Positions 47,748 to 59,537 of a DNA stretch of 64,000 bases are shown in pieces. The DNA comes from Brachionus rotundiformis (Eukaryota; Rotifera; Eurotatoria; Ploima; Brachionidae): the NCBI GenBank assembly GCA_016802295.1, contig JAESIW010000162.1, positions 165,802-229,801 on the forward strand, written 5' to 3'. The notes under the pieces were generated by a model. It had not been told where the DNA came from and did no database searches. It was given only the letters and a program-made list of their open reading frames with translations. A program made the position numbers and the translations under genes. Position 1 is the first letter of the stretch, and every line of letters begins with the position of its first letter.

Positions 47748-49425
47748 TTCATTCAAGATCCGTTTAATTATTTATTTCAAAAAAATAAATTAAATATCTA
47801 AATTTCTAATTGAAAATTTTAATAAAATAAAAATTTAGGTTAATCAAGCAATGAGTATAAATTTGTCTTAATAGTTTTTTTATTTCATTATTTTAGCTTA
47901 GGCTGTTAATTAATCAATGCCAAGGCGTGTAGGCTTAAACACGCAAATGTTTATTTTTTAATTTCTTGAATAACAATTATCTATTTTGTATGTTAATATT
48001 TTAATCATTAGAATATGGCCAAAGTAAGAATAAAATTAACTTTTATTTGTCATTTTAATAAGCTTTAATAATGGCAAAATTAATTTGTAGGCTTGACGCG
48101 AAGCTTTATCTTAATAAAGTATTATTTTTAATTAATAGCTTGATCGCTATTTTATGCTAATTTTCCTTAAGGGTTCTGCTAGTACACCCATTACACCCAT
48201 TAGAGAAATTATTTATATCTTTTTACCCATTATTTAATTGCAATTAATATCTTGTTTGATATTAAGAAATATTAAAAATATCTATTGATAAAAAATAATA
48301 AGATGTTTTGTCTAAAATTAAAATTCTAAATGCATAATAAATTAATTTCCCATTCATTTTAAATTAAAATCCTGATTAGTTGTCATTTACAATGAATTAA
48401 AAATAAAAACCTCTTATTCAAACTTATTTCCTTTATCTAATTAATAATTTAGAAAATAAATTTAATTGATCTATTGATTTATTAAGAGAAAAATTTAATG
48501 CCAAATTGATACAATGTTTAATTGACCCTTGGCTATTGACTAATTTTCAGTGTTTATAATTTTTTTTTTTATAAGTTTTATTAATAAATGATTATAATAA
48601 ATTAATTTTAATTAATTGAAATTATTTTTGTTTCTAGGTTAAATAGGCTGGTTGATAAAAGAGTTCTTACTCGCAGCTATTTACATCATGAGATCATTAA
48701 TTTTTGATAGAACTGTTAATTATTGAAGCTTAGAAGCAAGCAACTAGCTGGTTGGATATGGCAGCGTTTTCTTGCTGCACTTAGTTCAAGAAATCGGAAA
48801 ATGATGTTATTATTTAGCTAAAAACATGTTTAGAGAATACCAAGCACCAAGAGGTAAACATAAATAAATAATCCAATCTATTCAAATAACTTAAATCGAT
48901 TACTGACATAAATTATTTGTTTTGGTAGTGTTTTAGATAGCTCTCGAAATGTACGAATAGATTATCTCTATGTTAAAGGATCCAAATACACAAAATCTAT
49001 AAATTATTCCATTCTACAAATATTGATGATTGAATATCAGATATGATTTGCTAAATTTTTATTTTATTGCTTCTATTTATCTAAGAAAATAATAAAGAAA
49101 AAAAAAAACATATTTTAAAAAAAGTTTATCTTCCAATGAGTCTGCCTTTGCTTATTCCCTCAAACTATATCATTATATCTTTTAGAATCTCTAATCTTTA
49201 GTTTGTATTCAAATTTAAAGCTAGTGGTTCATTGAGATTAGCCAAAATTTAATAGTTTAAAAACACTTAATAAACAATTATTAAAATATCTAAGCATATT
49301 ATGTGTCTCCAAAAATTTATTATAATTAATTTTTATTTTATTTAAAAATATAAAAAAGATTTTAATTTTTCAACAATAGAAGAGCCCAGTTGATAACCAT
49401 TTCGTAAAGCAAGCAAAAAGTTACC
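47748..49425. other. Large divergent intergenic region, ZRANB2 / TMEM38
   Basis: About 1.7 kb, the longest gene-free stretch in the window. No reading frame with coding character. One short hairpin (GCGTGT ... ACACGC near 47935-47954) and scattered simple A/T runs. Unknown regulatory sites or a non-coding RNA cannot be excluded. Confidence 0.5.
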
Positions 49426-50433
49426 ATGAAGCTAGAGATGCAAACATTAGAAGAATACGGAAGTGTTCTTCTAAAATTGAAGATGTATCCTTACTTTGAT
49501 ATTGCCCATTATCTACTTATGTGTCTGGCAGTGAGAGAAGACATCCAAACATATCAATCGAGTAGATTGATTTTTTTCTAAATTAATTAATTAAATTTAA
49601 ATTTTTTTTTTAAAAAAGCAATTCCCAATTTTCACAAGAGACACCCATTGGCGTGCTATCTATCCAGCATGATTTTGTGCTTTGGTGGTGGCATGCTGGT
49701 TCATTTTTTGCTCGGGGAGCCCATATTGGACGATTTTAAGCACCATCAGGGCCTGATGTTGGCAACTGCTTGCTGGTAAGCCATACACATAAGCACTCTA
49801 TTGCCAAATTAAGGTTTATCCAATCTCTTTAAGGTATTTGGTGTTCTTCTCGCCATTTGACACAGTCTATAAGCTTATTAAGCTAACTCCTGTCAAAATA
49901 GGCCTCTGTGTGCTCAAAGAGCTTCAGCGCTCTAGGAAAATTTACGACGGAGTCACCCATGGTCTTCATTTGTATCCAAACAGCTACATAATAATTGTAT
50001 TGTGTGGAGCCATAAAGGGCGCAGGAAGCGGTTTCTTGACCATCATAGACAGATTCAACCGCGGCATTTACTTGCCAAACACCAACGAGACCCTACATCC
50101 TTCATTGTAAGCCAAAAAGAAAGAACATTTCTCCAATTTCTAAACTAAAATTTTTTAAGTGCGACCAAAGGCTGTCTCCTAGCAGCCATTTTGTTTGCTT
50201 TGGAGCGCAAAGCTTTGCTAGATGTATCAAGACCAGGTTTGTTCTTTTGTGTGGCTACAATATTTGTCTATGTTAAAATAATGAGCATCTTTTTCAAATC
50301 GTTTGATCCAATTGTGCCATTTGAGAACTTGTCATCGGCTGTATTCTTCGGTGGCATCATGGACGCGTTGAGAAAAGCCAGCAAATCTCAGCCACCTGTG
50401 AACCAAGATGCCGATAATAAGAAAACCAATTGA
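49426..50433 (+). CDS. TMEM38: TRIC intracellular cation channel (TMEM38A/B family)
   Basis: Four exons. The protein starts MKLEMQTLEEYGSVLLKLKM and continues with family segments YFDIAHYLLMCLAVRED, KRHPLACYLSSMILCFGGG, LVHFLLGEPILDDF, ATACWYLVFFSPFDTVYKL, PVKIGLCVLKELQRSRKI, GAIKGAGSGFL, and PNTNETLHPS. It then has two more hydrophobic helices and a polar Lys/Asn C-terminus. TRIC channels are homotrimeric K+ channels of the ER/SR that supply counter-ions during Ca2+ release. The length (about 280 aa) agrees with animal homologues. Which vertebrate subtype (A or B) it matches cannot be decided. Confidence 0.92.
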
Positions 50434-50677
50434 AAAATCAAATCAGAATAAGTGCCTTTTAATTTTTTTGTTTTAAGAGACTATTAAAGACTTTTATGGT
50501 CTTTATCAATCAAATTTTGCTTCAAAAATGAACCCTTTTTGAGATTAGTCTTTTTTTTTCTAATTAAAACTCTAATTACCTTGTTTTAAATTAATTTTTT
50601 GATGTCGATGTTTTAATGTTATTTCAAAAAATTGTCTAATTAATAAAAAAAATTGAATAAAATTTTTTAAAATTTAT

Positions 50678-51612
50678 TTAATTAATTAATTTTTTTGTTG
50701 CTGATGAAAAGTATTTAATTAAAATGTTCGGATTAAGTTCATTTTTTAATTTATTTTCCAATTTGGATGACATTTGCTCATCAAAATAGTTAACCCAGTC
50801 ACCAATTTCTCCTTTGCGAAAAAAAAGGTCCAATTGGTTATGTTCACTGTTCTTGTCTGTTTCTTGGAAACAAAATGAAGAATTTTTTCTCATTTGTTTG
50901 AATGAGGTAAACTCAACCAGGCTTTGTATTTGCTCATTAGATAATTTCTTACCAAGATAACTGGCTATTTTTTCAGTGGTCTCAAAAGGTTCCTAGGATG
51001 AAAAATTAGAAATTGGTTCAAGCTTTTTTGGCTAAATACTTCTATTAAGTCTTCAAAAGTGATAAAAAGAACATTAGAATTGGCAAAAAATTGATTAACA
51101 TGCTCGCACCAATTTCCATAGATAATTTTATCTTGAAGAAATAGGTCTAATATGGCATCGAATTTGCCGCTAAAGCTGAAGCCTTTTATCCATTTTGCAA
51201 AGTGAAAAAACGAGACCAGCATGTCTTTTGGATTTCTCATGACATAAATAACCTTGGCATTGGTCTCAACTTGGTCTGGCAGGTATTCAAATGTAAGATG
51301 AGTCTTGAAGACTCTTGGCGACAAGGCTTGTTCACTTTGGTCAAGAGGTTTTTCATCCAAAAATAAGACCCTATCAGTGTGGGACACTGTCGAAGCTTTT
51401 TCAAAGTCCAAATTATTTTCAACAAGCCAAACGATCTCTTCTGTCCATGTGGTTCCCGATTTTGGATACGCAACTACAAATACATCATCATTTTTGACTT
51501 TTAAGGATTTTATTTTTAAAAGATGATTGGCAAAATAAGGAAATATTTTGTTTTTATGCTTTAGTAGTTCTTTGCCAAATCCCTCTAGTCTGATTAGCTC
51601 CAAATCGGACAT
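50678..51612 (-). CDS. Cytosolic sulfotransferase (SULT family)
   Basis: Two exons. The first (51612 down to about 51042) starts MSDLELIRLEGFGKELLKH and has the PAPS 5'-phosphosulfate loop VAYPKSGTTWTEEIVWLV, the acceptor region VFKTHLTFEYLPDQ (catalytic His in KTH) and YVMRNPKDMLVSFFHF, the 3'-phosphate motif. The second begins EPFETTEKIASYL, a joint typical of SULT1 proteins, and ends with the dimer/PAPS signature RKGEIGDWVNYF. SULTs transfer sulfate from PAPS to phenols, amines or steroids in the cytosol. Length about 295 residues, as in the family. It is convergent with TMEM38. The substrate cannot be inferred. Confidence 0.93.
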
Positions 51613-52057
51613 TTTTCATTATTATAAAATACCTAAGAAATTAGTAACTTTGGGAAAAGCTTTATTTGTTTTATATCTAAATATATATTGCTTATTTTAC
51701 CAAGCTATGTTATCAAATTGGTTTAAGTAAAAATTTTTTTTGGAAAAGCAAAGTATTTTAAGTAAAGTTGAAGAGTATAGATTTTATAAATGATGATTTT
51801 TATCTAAGTCGTCAAAAAGTGTGTCTCAAGTAAAAGTTTGTGGCAATTGAAGTATTTCTTTGGTCATTTTCTTCTTTACGACGGTACCAAGAAGCTAGTG
51901 ACCTCATAAACTATTTGACCACCAAGTAAACATTTTAAATAAAAATAAACATTTTATTTTGTCTAAAAATTATATAAAAATAAAAATTAAAACCGGTTGA
52001 AAAGAGTCAAAAAAAAATAATAACCAGCATCAAAACTAAAATATAAAGGAGATTTAT
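51613..52057. other. Intergenic region upstream of SULT
   Basis: About 445 bases, AT-rich, holding the SULT promoter and the 3' end of the TBC gene. No element recognised. Confidence 0.5.
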
Positions 52058-54060
52058 TTATTTATAAAGACCCAATCTTTGGCCATTCTTGGCAATATTT
52101 GAATTAAGATGTCGTGTCGGAAACGGATTAATGGGAGTCAAATGCCGACTCTCTTCTTTGACTAAATTGTCTATAATTGCTGAATTGGCACTCTTGGAGC
52201 TTTCTCTGGACAATTTTCTGTGCTTGTCCTCATTGTGTACCACATTGGCAGACAAACTGGTCACCGGAGACACACTCTTGTTTGCCAATTCCAACAAACT
52301 TTCTTTTCTCTCTTCGCCATCGCCATCTTCACTTGCCAACTCTTCTGTCCCACTCGAATCCTCATCACTAAAATACTCCTTGCTTCTTTTGCACTCTTTG
52401 TCCAAATGTAAAATATTCTCTACCAAGTTCTTCGACTCATTTATCTTCTCAATAAGCCTATCATTCAAAACATTATCAGTTTTTAAATGAACCGGTGTTT
52501 TGAGCGTATTTTTGCTCATGTCTGTTGGTTTGATCAGCAAATGGTTGACAATGGGAGGTGGTTGAAGCGAAAAATGCGGCTCTTGGCTACGTTGTCTAAG
52601 TTTGTGTTGGTCCGAAGCCGATTGAATTATAATTTGAGCTTGTTTTTGTCGTTCTTTGAGCTTTTTGTACTGGTTCTTCAGTTCAGCCAAGTCCATGGTC
52701 AATTGTTCGCTCATTGGCTTTGGATTGTACATTTGAGATATGAACGAAATGGCGCCTGGCGTCACCAAATCAAGCTCAAGATTGTCATTTTTCTTGGAGC
52801 CAAACGAGTTGGCCGCAGCTACTGCCTGTATCATAATGTCCTTGTGTTGTGACGAGGTGACCGATCGATTGGGCATCAGCAGGGCGAAACAAGAGATCAT
52901 TTTGGCCAAGTCGTCTATTTCCTGGTCGTTGTGCTCAGCCTTGGAGCGCAGCTTGAGATCTATTTGAGTTTGTTGATCGCCTAGATGACCAATCAGTTGG
53001 TCATTTTCTTTTTTCAAATTTTGAAATGGATTTATGTTAAAAGTGAACTTTTCCCTTAGTTGGGACAGACCATCGAGAGGAAATGCGCCATAGGAGAATA
53101 GTTTTTCTATGAGATGGTTTTCTTCTATGGCGTTTTGGTCAAATAAGCGGACAGACAGTATGCTCATCATGCTATAGAACGAGTCAGCACTAGTTGCTTT
53201 CATTATGGACACGGACAATTTGTCCCAAATGGACAGCGACGTGCGAAATAGGACCTCGGAGCCGAACAAAAAAACGCAGTCCCATACGCGCAACAAAACA
53301 TTCTTTGGCAAACATGTGGCAAACAAAGTCAAAAACCATTGCATTGTGAACACATTGGTCAACGGTGGCTCATAAGTATTTATTTGTGGAAGGGGCTTTT
53401 TCTTAAGCTTGGTCAATTTATTGCTTGTCATTGAGCTAAATTGTAGCTGATTTAGATGAATGTAGAGCTTTGGTAATTTTTGCTTGAGGAGTTCTCTGAA
53501 CACAGCCATGTCCACGGCTAGTGTGTGCATCGAGTTGGTGAAATAGCCCTCTGGTAGGATGTGATCGATCAGGTAGATCATGCACATCAAGGCGTCCTCT
53601 TCCTTGCGCTCGACTATCTCCAAAATGAGCGCCGCTATTATGTTGAATCCTTGGCAATAGCCTACTGACTTGTTGTAGCGAGCGTAGGCAAGCAGCACTC
53701 GCTTGAGCAGAGCCCTGTCCTCGTCATTTTCCTGACCGCTGAACGCACTGCACCCAGTGCGGTGCAGGTCCTTGACTATCTGAATGCCGAGCTCGTCATC
53801 GTCCGGGTTCGAGCGGTCATTGAACGCCGCTCGCCGAGTCTTTGCCCAGTCAATGCCCAAGTCTTGGATGTACTTTTTGGACAAGTTTAACCATATCTAA
53901 CAATTATTAAGAATTAGAAAATGTATTGCTTAGCTTAATTTCTTACACTTTTGCGAAACTCGACTGGTACACCGCCTGGCAATCGAACCAGAGCCTGCAT
54001 GGCGTCCTTCCATTGCGCAAAACCAGCTTCGCCAGGCACCGGGTTGAGCGTAAACTTCAT
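52058..54060 (-). CDS. TBC1D30: TBC domain RabGAP, TBC1D30-like
   Basis: Two exons, 54060 down to 53950 and then a single large exon. The first codes for MKFTLNPVPGEAGFAQWKDA and LVRLPGGVPVEFRKS; the second continues IWLNLSKKYIQDLGIDWAKT. The TBC domain has both catalytic fingers: the Arg finger in IVKDLHRTGC (IxxDxxRT) and the Gln finger in YCQGFNIIAALILE (YxQ). Further family segments are HILPEGYFTNSMHTLAVDM and MQWFLTLFATCLPKNVLLRVWD. A long low-complexity C-terminal region follows, with a coiled segment (LAELKNQYKKLKERQKQ) and an acidic patch (DEDSSGTEELASEDGDGEER). TBC1D30 is a GAP for Rab8 linked to primary cilia. More N-terminal exons may exist upstream. Confidence 0.85.
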
Positions 54061-54881
54061 TTGAGTGTCTTGTCCTTAAATTTGGCAAAAAAAAAGTGTA
54101 TTTTTAAACAATTGAATGTTTGTTTCCAAATTGGCGCTTATTTTCAGTAGGAGTTTGTTTTTTTTCTAATTAAATTTTGGTTGACAATTAGAAGGAATAA
54201 GCAGACGGGCTCCAATGACGTAAATACATGGAATAAATAATTCACTTAAGTTAAATATTATCGATTTTTTTCTAATGTTAAACAAAATGGCATAATATTT
54301 TATTTTTTTTAAATATATCTATCATTAGATTCTTTTGAACTAATTACAGACAAAATACTAATAAAATACTCTTTTGTAAATTTTATAACTTTGATTAAAA
54401 CTAAGATAAATTAAGTTTTGTGCAGCTTAATCGATTTTATACTTCAAATAGGTAACTATGGAAACCCAAATGGCAAATTGTATAAAGGAAATTAAATTTT
54501 TATCTATTAATAAATCAAGAAATAAATAAATTTCAATAAAATTAATTAATTAATTTTTTTGTATTATTTGAGTGCATAAATTAGATAAAAATGACTTTTT
54601 CTTAAGATTGAGAGGGATTTTGATTAAGAAAGTTTATCTATGCATAAAAAGAACTTTTAAATAGGAAAAACTTAATCAAAAAAAAAGGAGAAAAAATCTT
54701 TTAAATTTAGTCATAAAATAGCTATAAAAAATGCTAATTTTTAATCAAATAAAAGGTTATTTTTTTCTTTATAACTTAATTAAAATCTAGTTTAAATTTG
54801 TTGTTCAATTTTATTAAATTAATAGAAAAAAGTATAATAATTTTTATTCAACTTGGGTCTTTTTTCTTTAAATTTCGAATA
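54061..54881. other. Intergenic region upstream of TBC1D30
   Basis: About 820 bases of AT-rich DNA between two minus-strand genes. No coding signal or repeat was seen. Confidence 0.5.
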
Positions 54882-55922
54882 TTAATAATTTAAAAAAGCC
54901 TCTATAACTAATAAGATAATAAAAAAGATAATTACTTCTTTTGAGCGAGTTGGCCTGAAGCAAGGCAGTAATTAAGTCAAAATTTTTGCTCAGCTTAGAA
55001 GATATCTTGTCTTTTAGCTTAAGTTGACGTATTAGCTTGGCAGATACTTGATTTATTTTGCCACTTAATTCATCTCTTAGATCTATTAGTTCATTTAAGT
55101 CTAAAAAAAAAATAATTAATTTTTGTCCCAAGATTAAGTGAGATGAAATTTACCAAAATTTTGGAGACTAGATTTTGGCAGCTTGAAGTTTTTGCGGCAT
55201 TCGGATTCATGGTCGGCATTTGAATCGATGCCGCTGTACCTAGAGCTTGACAGGGACATTTCTGTGAACACATCACTGTCCATATTTTCCCTAAGGGTTA
55301 CATTAAAGCGGTCATAAATGTCGCCTAGGAGGCCTTCGACCAGGGACTCGTTGCGAACGGAGCTGTTCGCTGATGACTTGTGGCTGAGGGATTTTTGCTG
55401 AGGCTTGACCCTTGGCGTGCGTGGAAGGCAAGCTGAAGAGCTACGGAAGATTGTCATTTTGCGCGTCTCGCTCAGAGTGCGCTCTATTTCCTCCAATAGC
55501 TCGTCTTGGTCTATGCTGCCAAAGTCTTGCCAATGCAGCACAGAACTGTCAATAATCTCGCTCTCGTCCAAACTCAACTTGGGACTTTGACTCACGGACA
55601 AAGTAGAGCTGTTCATCAAAGACTTGGTGCCAAATTCACCAACACACGAGCCAGACGTGTTCATCACCGATCTGGCACTTGTGTCCAACTCTTCTTCAGA
55701 CTCAGCCTCTTCCACTGTTTCATCACCATCCTCACTCTCTACTCTCACATTTTTTAGGTCAACTTGCATCTTCTGGCTCCTGTTCGAGGCCTTTATACTA
55801 AAATTGAAAAATTTCTTTGCCAATTTGACCTTATGGTTGTTGTTCTGGTCCTTGTTGGCCACTGAAGCTTCTCCGTCCGAGTCTATATTTATGTCTATGA
55901 ATCGATTCGGATCTTCTTCCAT
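54882..55922 (-). CDS. Acidic coiled-coil protein, possibly FEZ-like
   Basis: Three exons: a large first exon (MEEDPNRFIDINIDSDGE ...), then DLNELIDLRDELSGKINQVS ... LIRQLKLKDKISSKLSKNFDL, and a short last exon giving KAFLNY. The first 260 residues are acidic, Ser-rich and probably disordered, with HWQDFGSIDQDELLEEIERT near the middle. The C-terminal helix aligns by eye with the coiled coil of FEZ1/FEZ2 (ELTELLDQVEGAI ... QLARRDELEFEKEVKNSF), adaptors of kinesin-1 transport. If related, this protein stops early and lacks the FEZ C-terminal region. An unrelated disordered coiled-coil protein is an equal possibility. Confidence 0.6.
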
Positions 55923-56585
55923 TATCTAAAGTTAAATTTTGAATTAAGAAAAATTTTACATTTTTTTGTTGAAATATTTATTATAAATCTATAAAGTGCA
56001 TAATTTGAAAGCAATTTAGGCCTAATTTAATATTCAAAAAAAAAGTTTTATTACAATATTTGGAAGGTACAAAAAGAATAAATTTAATTTTTTTTTTACT
56101 ATAGTTTAATTTTGTATGTGAAAATTATCTTAGATAAAAATTAACTTTTTTTTTTTAAATGAGTCATTCTCAAAATGGCATTGAATAATTGGTCGCATCT
56201 GACTTGGCGCTTTTAAGCTCGCAACAAATTTAATAATGACAAATTGTGAGCAAATTATATTAAAATTTAAAATTGAAAAAGAAATAGATAAATAAATTTT
56301 AGCTTCGTTTAGAAAATTAACAATTATATCCATATGTTGTTGATCAAGTTTTGATATGAAACAAAAATTTAAATCTTGCGTTCTATTATATAATGTGAAT
56401 GAAATGGTTCTTTTAAATTTGCCAAAGAGAACCAAATTTGTTTCATCTCATTTTTAAATAAAGACAAAATTTGAGCCAAACATTTTTTACCATGCGATAT
56501 AACCATCCCATGATAAAGAATTTAATAAAAAAATAATTATAAAAAATTATTAAGTAAAATTTTATTAAAAAATAAATTCAAGAAA
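55923..56585. other. Intergenic region with a weak small reading frame
   Basis: About 660 bases between two minus-strand genes. A minus-strand frame of about 100 codons (56435 to 56130) stays open in AT-rich DNA; its only good ATG (56333) would give 67 residues, including SLKAPSQMRPIIQCHFEN. No family was recognised, and it could be a decayed exon, a small gene or chance. Confidence 0.3.
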
Positions 56586-58284
56586 TTAAAATTTGTATGC
56601 TTTGACTAATTTATTAAATTCGTTTAAATCATATGCTTCCTTTTTGGATGCGATGTTAGACATCAAGTTATCTATTGCTAGACATTGAAATAATTAATAT
56701 ATTTGATAATAGTTATCTATTTAAATAATGTACCTGTTTTGTCCGCATTGGTCAAAAACATTAGCTGTGTGTTAAACCGTTTTACTTGAGATAAATACTT
56801 CAAATTATCAAACAAATCAATGCTTGGATCTCTTTAGAGAAAGATAAAAAATTGTATAAATTTAATAAAAAAATATTTGCTAACTTGATAAAATATTGAT
56901 TAAAAATAAGCAAAATTGTTGACAATTGATCACTTTCGAGACCATTCAAAAACAACTTTGGATACTCAGCAGGCTTTATTTTCTAATAAAAAATATTTCA
57001 CCTTAATTTTTTTGCCAAATTGGTAATAAGTTTAAAACAACCTTAAAATATGTTGCCAAATTATCCAAATTTTTGTGCAGGAGTTGCCAGTCTTTTTTGA
57101 ATTGATAGCCATTATTGGGAGCGTCTGGAATTTCTTTGGACTCTATTTTGATCTTACCACTTTCACCACTTAGATCTAATTTATCCATTTTTTGAGCAAT
57201 TTTTATCTCTTCTTTTTTATCTTCAAGTCTAAACAAGCTCTCATCTTTGGTGCTGAGTGTAATTTTTTGATTAATTTGTTCAAGGTTTTTTTTAACCACT
57301 TCCTTGTCAACAGAGTCGTCATTGATTTCTTCAATCAGTATTCGTTTGAGAGGCTTTTGGGACTTTTCTTCATCTCGTTTAAAGATTGGAAAGACAAGAT
57401 TTCTGGACTCGACTAGCTGTTCAAGTTTATTAAGCTCGGACTGGGCCAATTTACTGCCAGGCTCTAGTTTAAGAATTGTTTCGAAATCTTGTTTAGCCTC
57501 TTCAAATTTGCCAAGCTTAAATCTGGCAGTGGCTCGTCTGTGGTATGCTTTGGTGTATTTAGGATCAAGCTCGATTGAAGTTGTGCAATCGAGCTCGGCA
57601 GCGGCGTACTTTTCCTGCTTTAGAAGACACATGGCTCGGTTAGCCGGGTACACTGCATTAACTGGGTCCAGTTGAGTGGCACTAGTGTAACAATTGATGG
57701 CCTCGTTGAGCATATTGTCTTTGAAAAATTGGTTGCCTCTTTCCTTTTCCCATTCAGCTCTGACTTTTCGCTGCTCTTCTTCCCATTCCTCGTCAGTGGT
57801 GTACTCGCTGCTAGAAGTTTTCTCTTGGTCAATTTGCTCACACATTTTGTCCTTAATTTACCAAATTAGCTTCAATTTTGGCTCGAAATGAGTCGATATT
57901 TACCACGTCCAGCTTGTCCCACGCCCTATAGTCATAGCTTGACAATTTTTTGGTTTTCTTATTTGATGCGACTTCTTCCTTTTTTACTTTTTTCTTCTTT
58001 TTTTTGGTAGTGGCCAAATTTCTAATCGGCGGTAGACCCTTTATTACATAATAATTAATTAATAAAAATATGCTAAAGTTTCCCAATTTTGTATCAATTT
58101 AGCTAACTTTATTGGAACTTTTAATCGATTCAGGGTTTTCCAAAACTTTTTTCTCTTTGTCCTTGATATCTTTGGTCCAGCTTTCCAAATCCTCAAAACA
58201 GTCCTGCATGTATGCATTGTTTTCTTTCAGTTGGTACTGCATTTCGACCAATTTACGCTCATAGTCGCTTATCTTCGAAGCCAT
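56586..58284 (-). CDS. RPAP3: RPAP3, HSP90 co-chaperone subunit of R2TP
   Basis: About six exons. The N-terminus MASKISDYERKLVEMQYQ, DCFEDLESWTKDIKDKE, GLPPIRNLATTKKKKKK and SSYDYRAWDKLDVVNID match human RPAP3 (DFMRDLENWEKDIKQKD, LPPIRN, KSYDYEAWAKLDVD). One TPR block follows: EKERGNQFFKDNMLNEAINC, YPANRAMCLLKQEKY, KAYHRRATARFKLGKFEEA. The C-terminal domain (EYPKLFLNGLESDQLSTILL ... YLSQVKRFNTQLMFLTNAD) is the RPAP3_C fold that binds RUVBL1/2. RPAP3 links HSP90 to RUVBL1/2 for assembly of RNA polymerases, snoRNPs and axonemal dyneins. Human RPAP3 has two TPR blocks; only one is visible here. It lies head-to-head with PIH1D2, a partner of the same pathway. Confidence 0.92.
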
Positions 58285-58461
58285 TTTCCGTAGAATAAGA
58301 GAAAAATAGTATTTTTCTATTTTTTAAATTTAGTTTAATTTGTATACAAATGAGGCTATGGGCCCAAAAATAGTCTTTAAATTCCAGAAATTGCCATAGT
58401 TACATTTAAAATTGTAGATGTATTTATTTCTATTGAAAACATCATTAGTGCTGATGAAAAA
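58285..58461. promoter_or_regulatory. Shared divergent promoter, RPAP3 / PIH1D2
   Basis: 177 bp between two start codons of functionally linked genes. The interval must hold both transcription start regions. It contains no obvious TATA box at the right distance on either side. Confidence 0.55.
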
Positions 58462-59537
58462 TGGACTTTGTCAATTTGTCAAAAAGTTCCACCGGGTCCA
58501 AGAACGATGCGTACATTAAACAAGCTCAGCACATTTGGTCAATGCTGGACGATATGGCTACCAACAGCCCTCAATCTTACAAGTAATTTTGGCAATTTTA
58601 AAAAACTATTAAGACCCAATCTTTACTGAATAAATTTTATTTAATTAATTTCTTAATTGGCCTTAATTCTAATAAAAACTTTTGTTTTTCCAGAAATTTT
58701 ATTGATAAGACATTGAAAGAGGGCAGAGAGTCGATGAAGCCACCCGAAGCTCATATGTGCGTGAAAACGAGTCTCTTAGAGCCAAAGAAATGTGCTTTGT
58801 TTATTAATGTTTTTGCGTGGAATCGAGTTCCAGAGCCCAAAAGCGACTCGGATCCCATTCCCGTCTTTGGCAAAGAGCTCAACTTCGATAACAATGTTAG
58901 TTACATCAACATAGCGTTTAGTCCTGTGATTTTGGAAAAATATGGTAAAAATTCCAACCAAAGAGAGGAGCTTGAAATGCTCATCGATTTGGCTATTAAG
59001 TTTATCCAAAGTCAAAATGAGTGCACAATAGATGAGTCCAACTTTAAGGTTTTGAGCTCTAACTGCTATGGAGATTTAGGACAAAACGTGGCAAATTTGA
59101 CCAAAAAGCAAAGCGAACAGATCAAGTCAGATTTGGAATTGGCCAAAGAAGCGCTTGGCTCTTTGGGATTAGAGAACAAAAATCTACCTGATAAGCTCCT
59201 GAATGAGCTTGCCGGCATCAAAATTGAACCATCAGAAAACAAAGAGCAAATAAAAAGTCTTGTCCAAGAATTGGATGAAAAGACTCTGCCTGAATACGAG
59301 GAAAAATTTGTTCAAAACGTACACGAGATTAGGATACATTTACCAAAGGTCAATTCATTCATAGAATGTGATTTGAAAATAGACAAAAATGAATTAACTT
59401 TGAATGCATTAAATTACACAAGCTTGAAAATTCCTTTGGTCAATGGTGGCCAAAAGTACCAATTTAATGAGGACAAAATAGAAGCTAAATTTGTCAAAAA
59501 TAAGTCATGTTTAAAAATTAAAATTCCACTTGCGTAA
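58462..59537 (+). CDS. PIH1D2: PIH1 domain-containing protein 2
   Basis: Two exons: MDFVNLSKSSTGSKND and IKQAQHIWSMLDDMATNSPQ, then after a 110-nt intron NFIDKTLKEGRESMKPPEA. Human PIH1D2 has the same pattern (FWNLLDDLAQSDPEGYEKFI, LKEGKQL). The PIH1 domain follows: PKKCALFINVFAWNRVPEP and VSYINIAFSPVILEKYG. The C-terminal CS-like domain ends in KFVKNKSCLKIKIPLA, corresponding to human KFIKEKSTLIITMPLV. PIH1D2 works with SPAG1 and RUVBL1/2 (R2SP complex) and is related to factors that assemble dynein arms. Length about 313 residues, as in the family. Confidence 0.92.
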
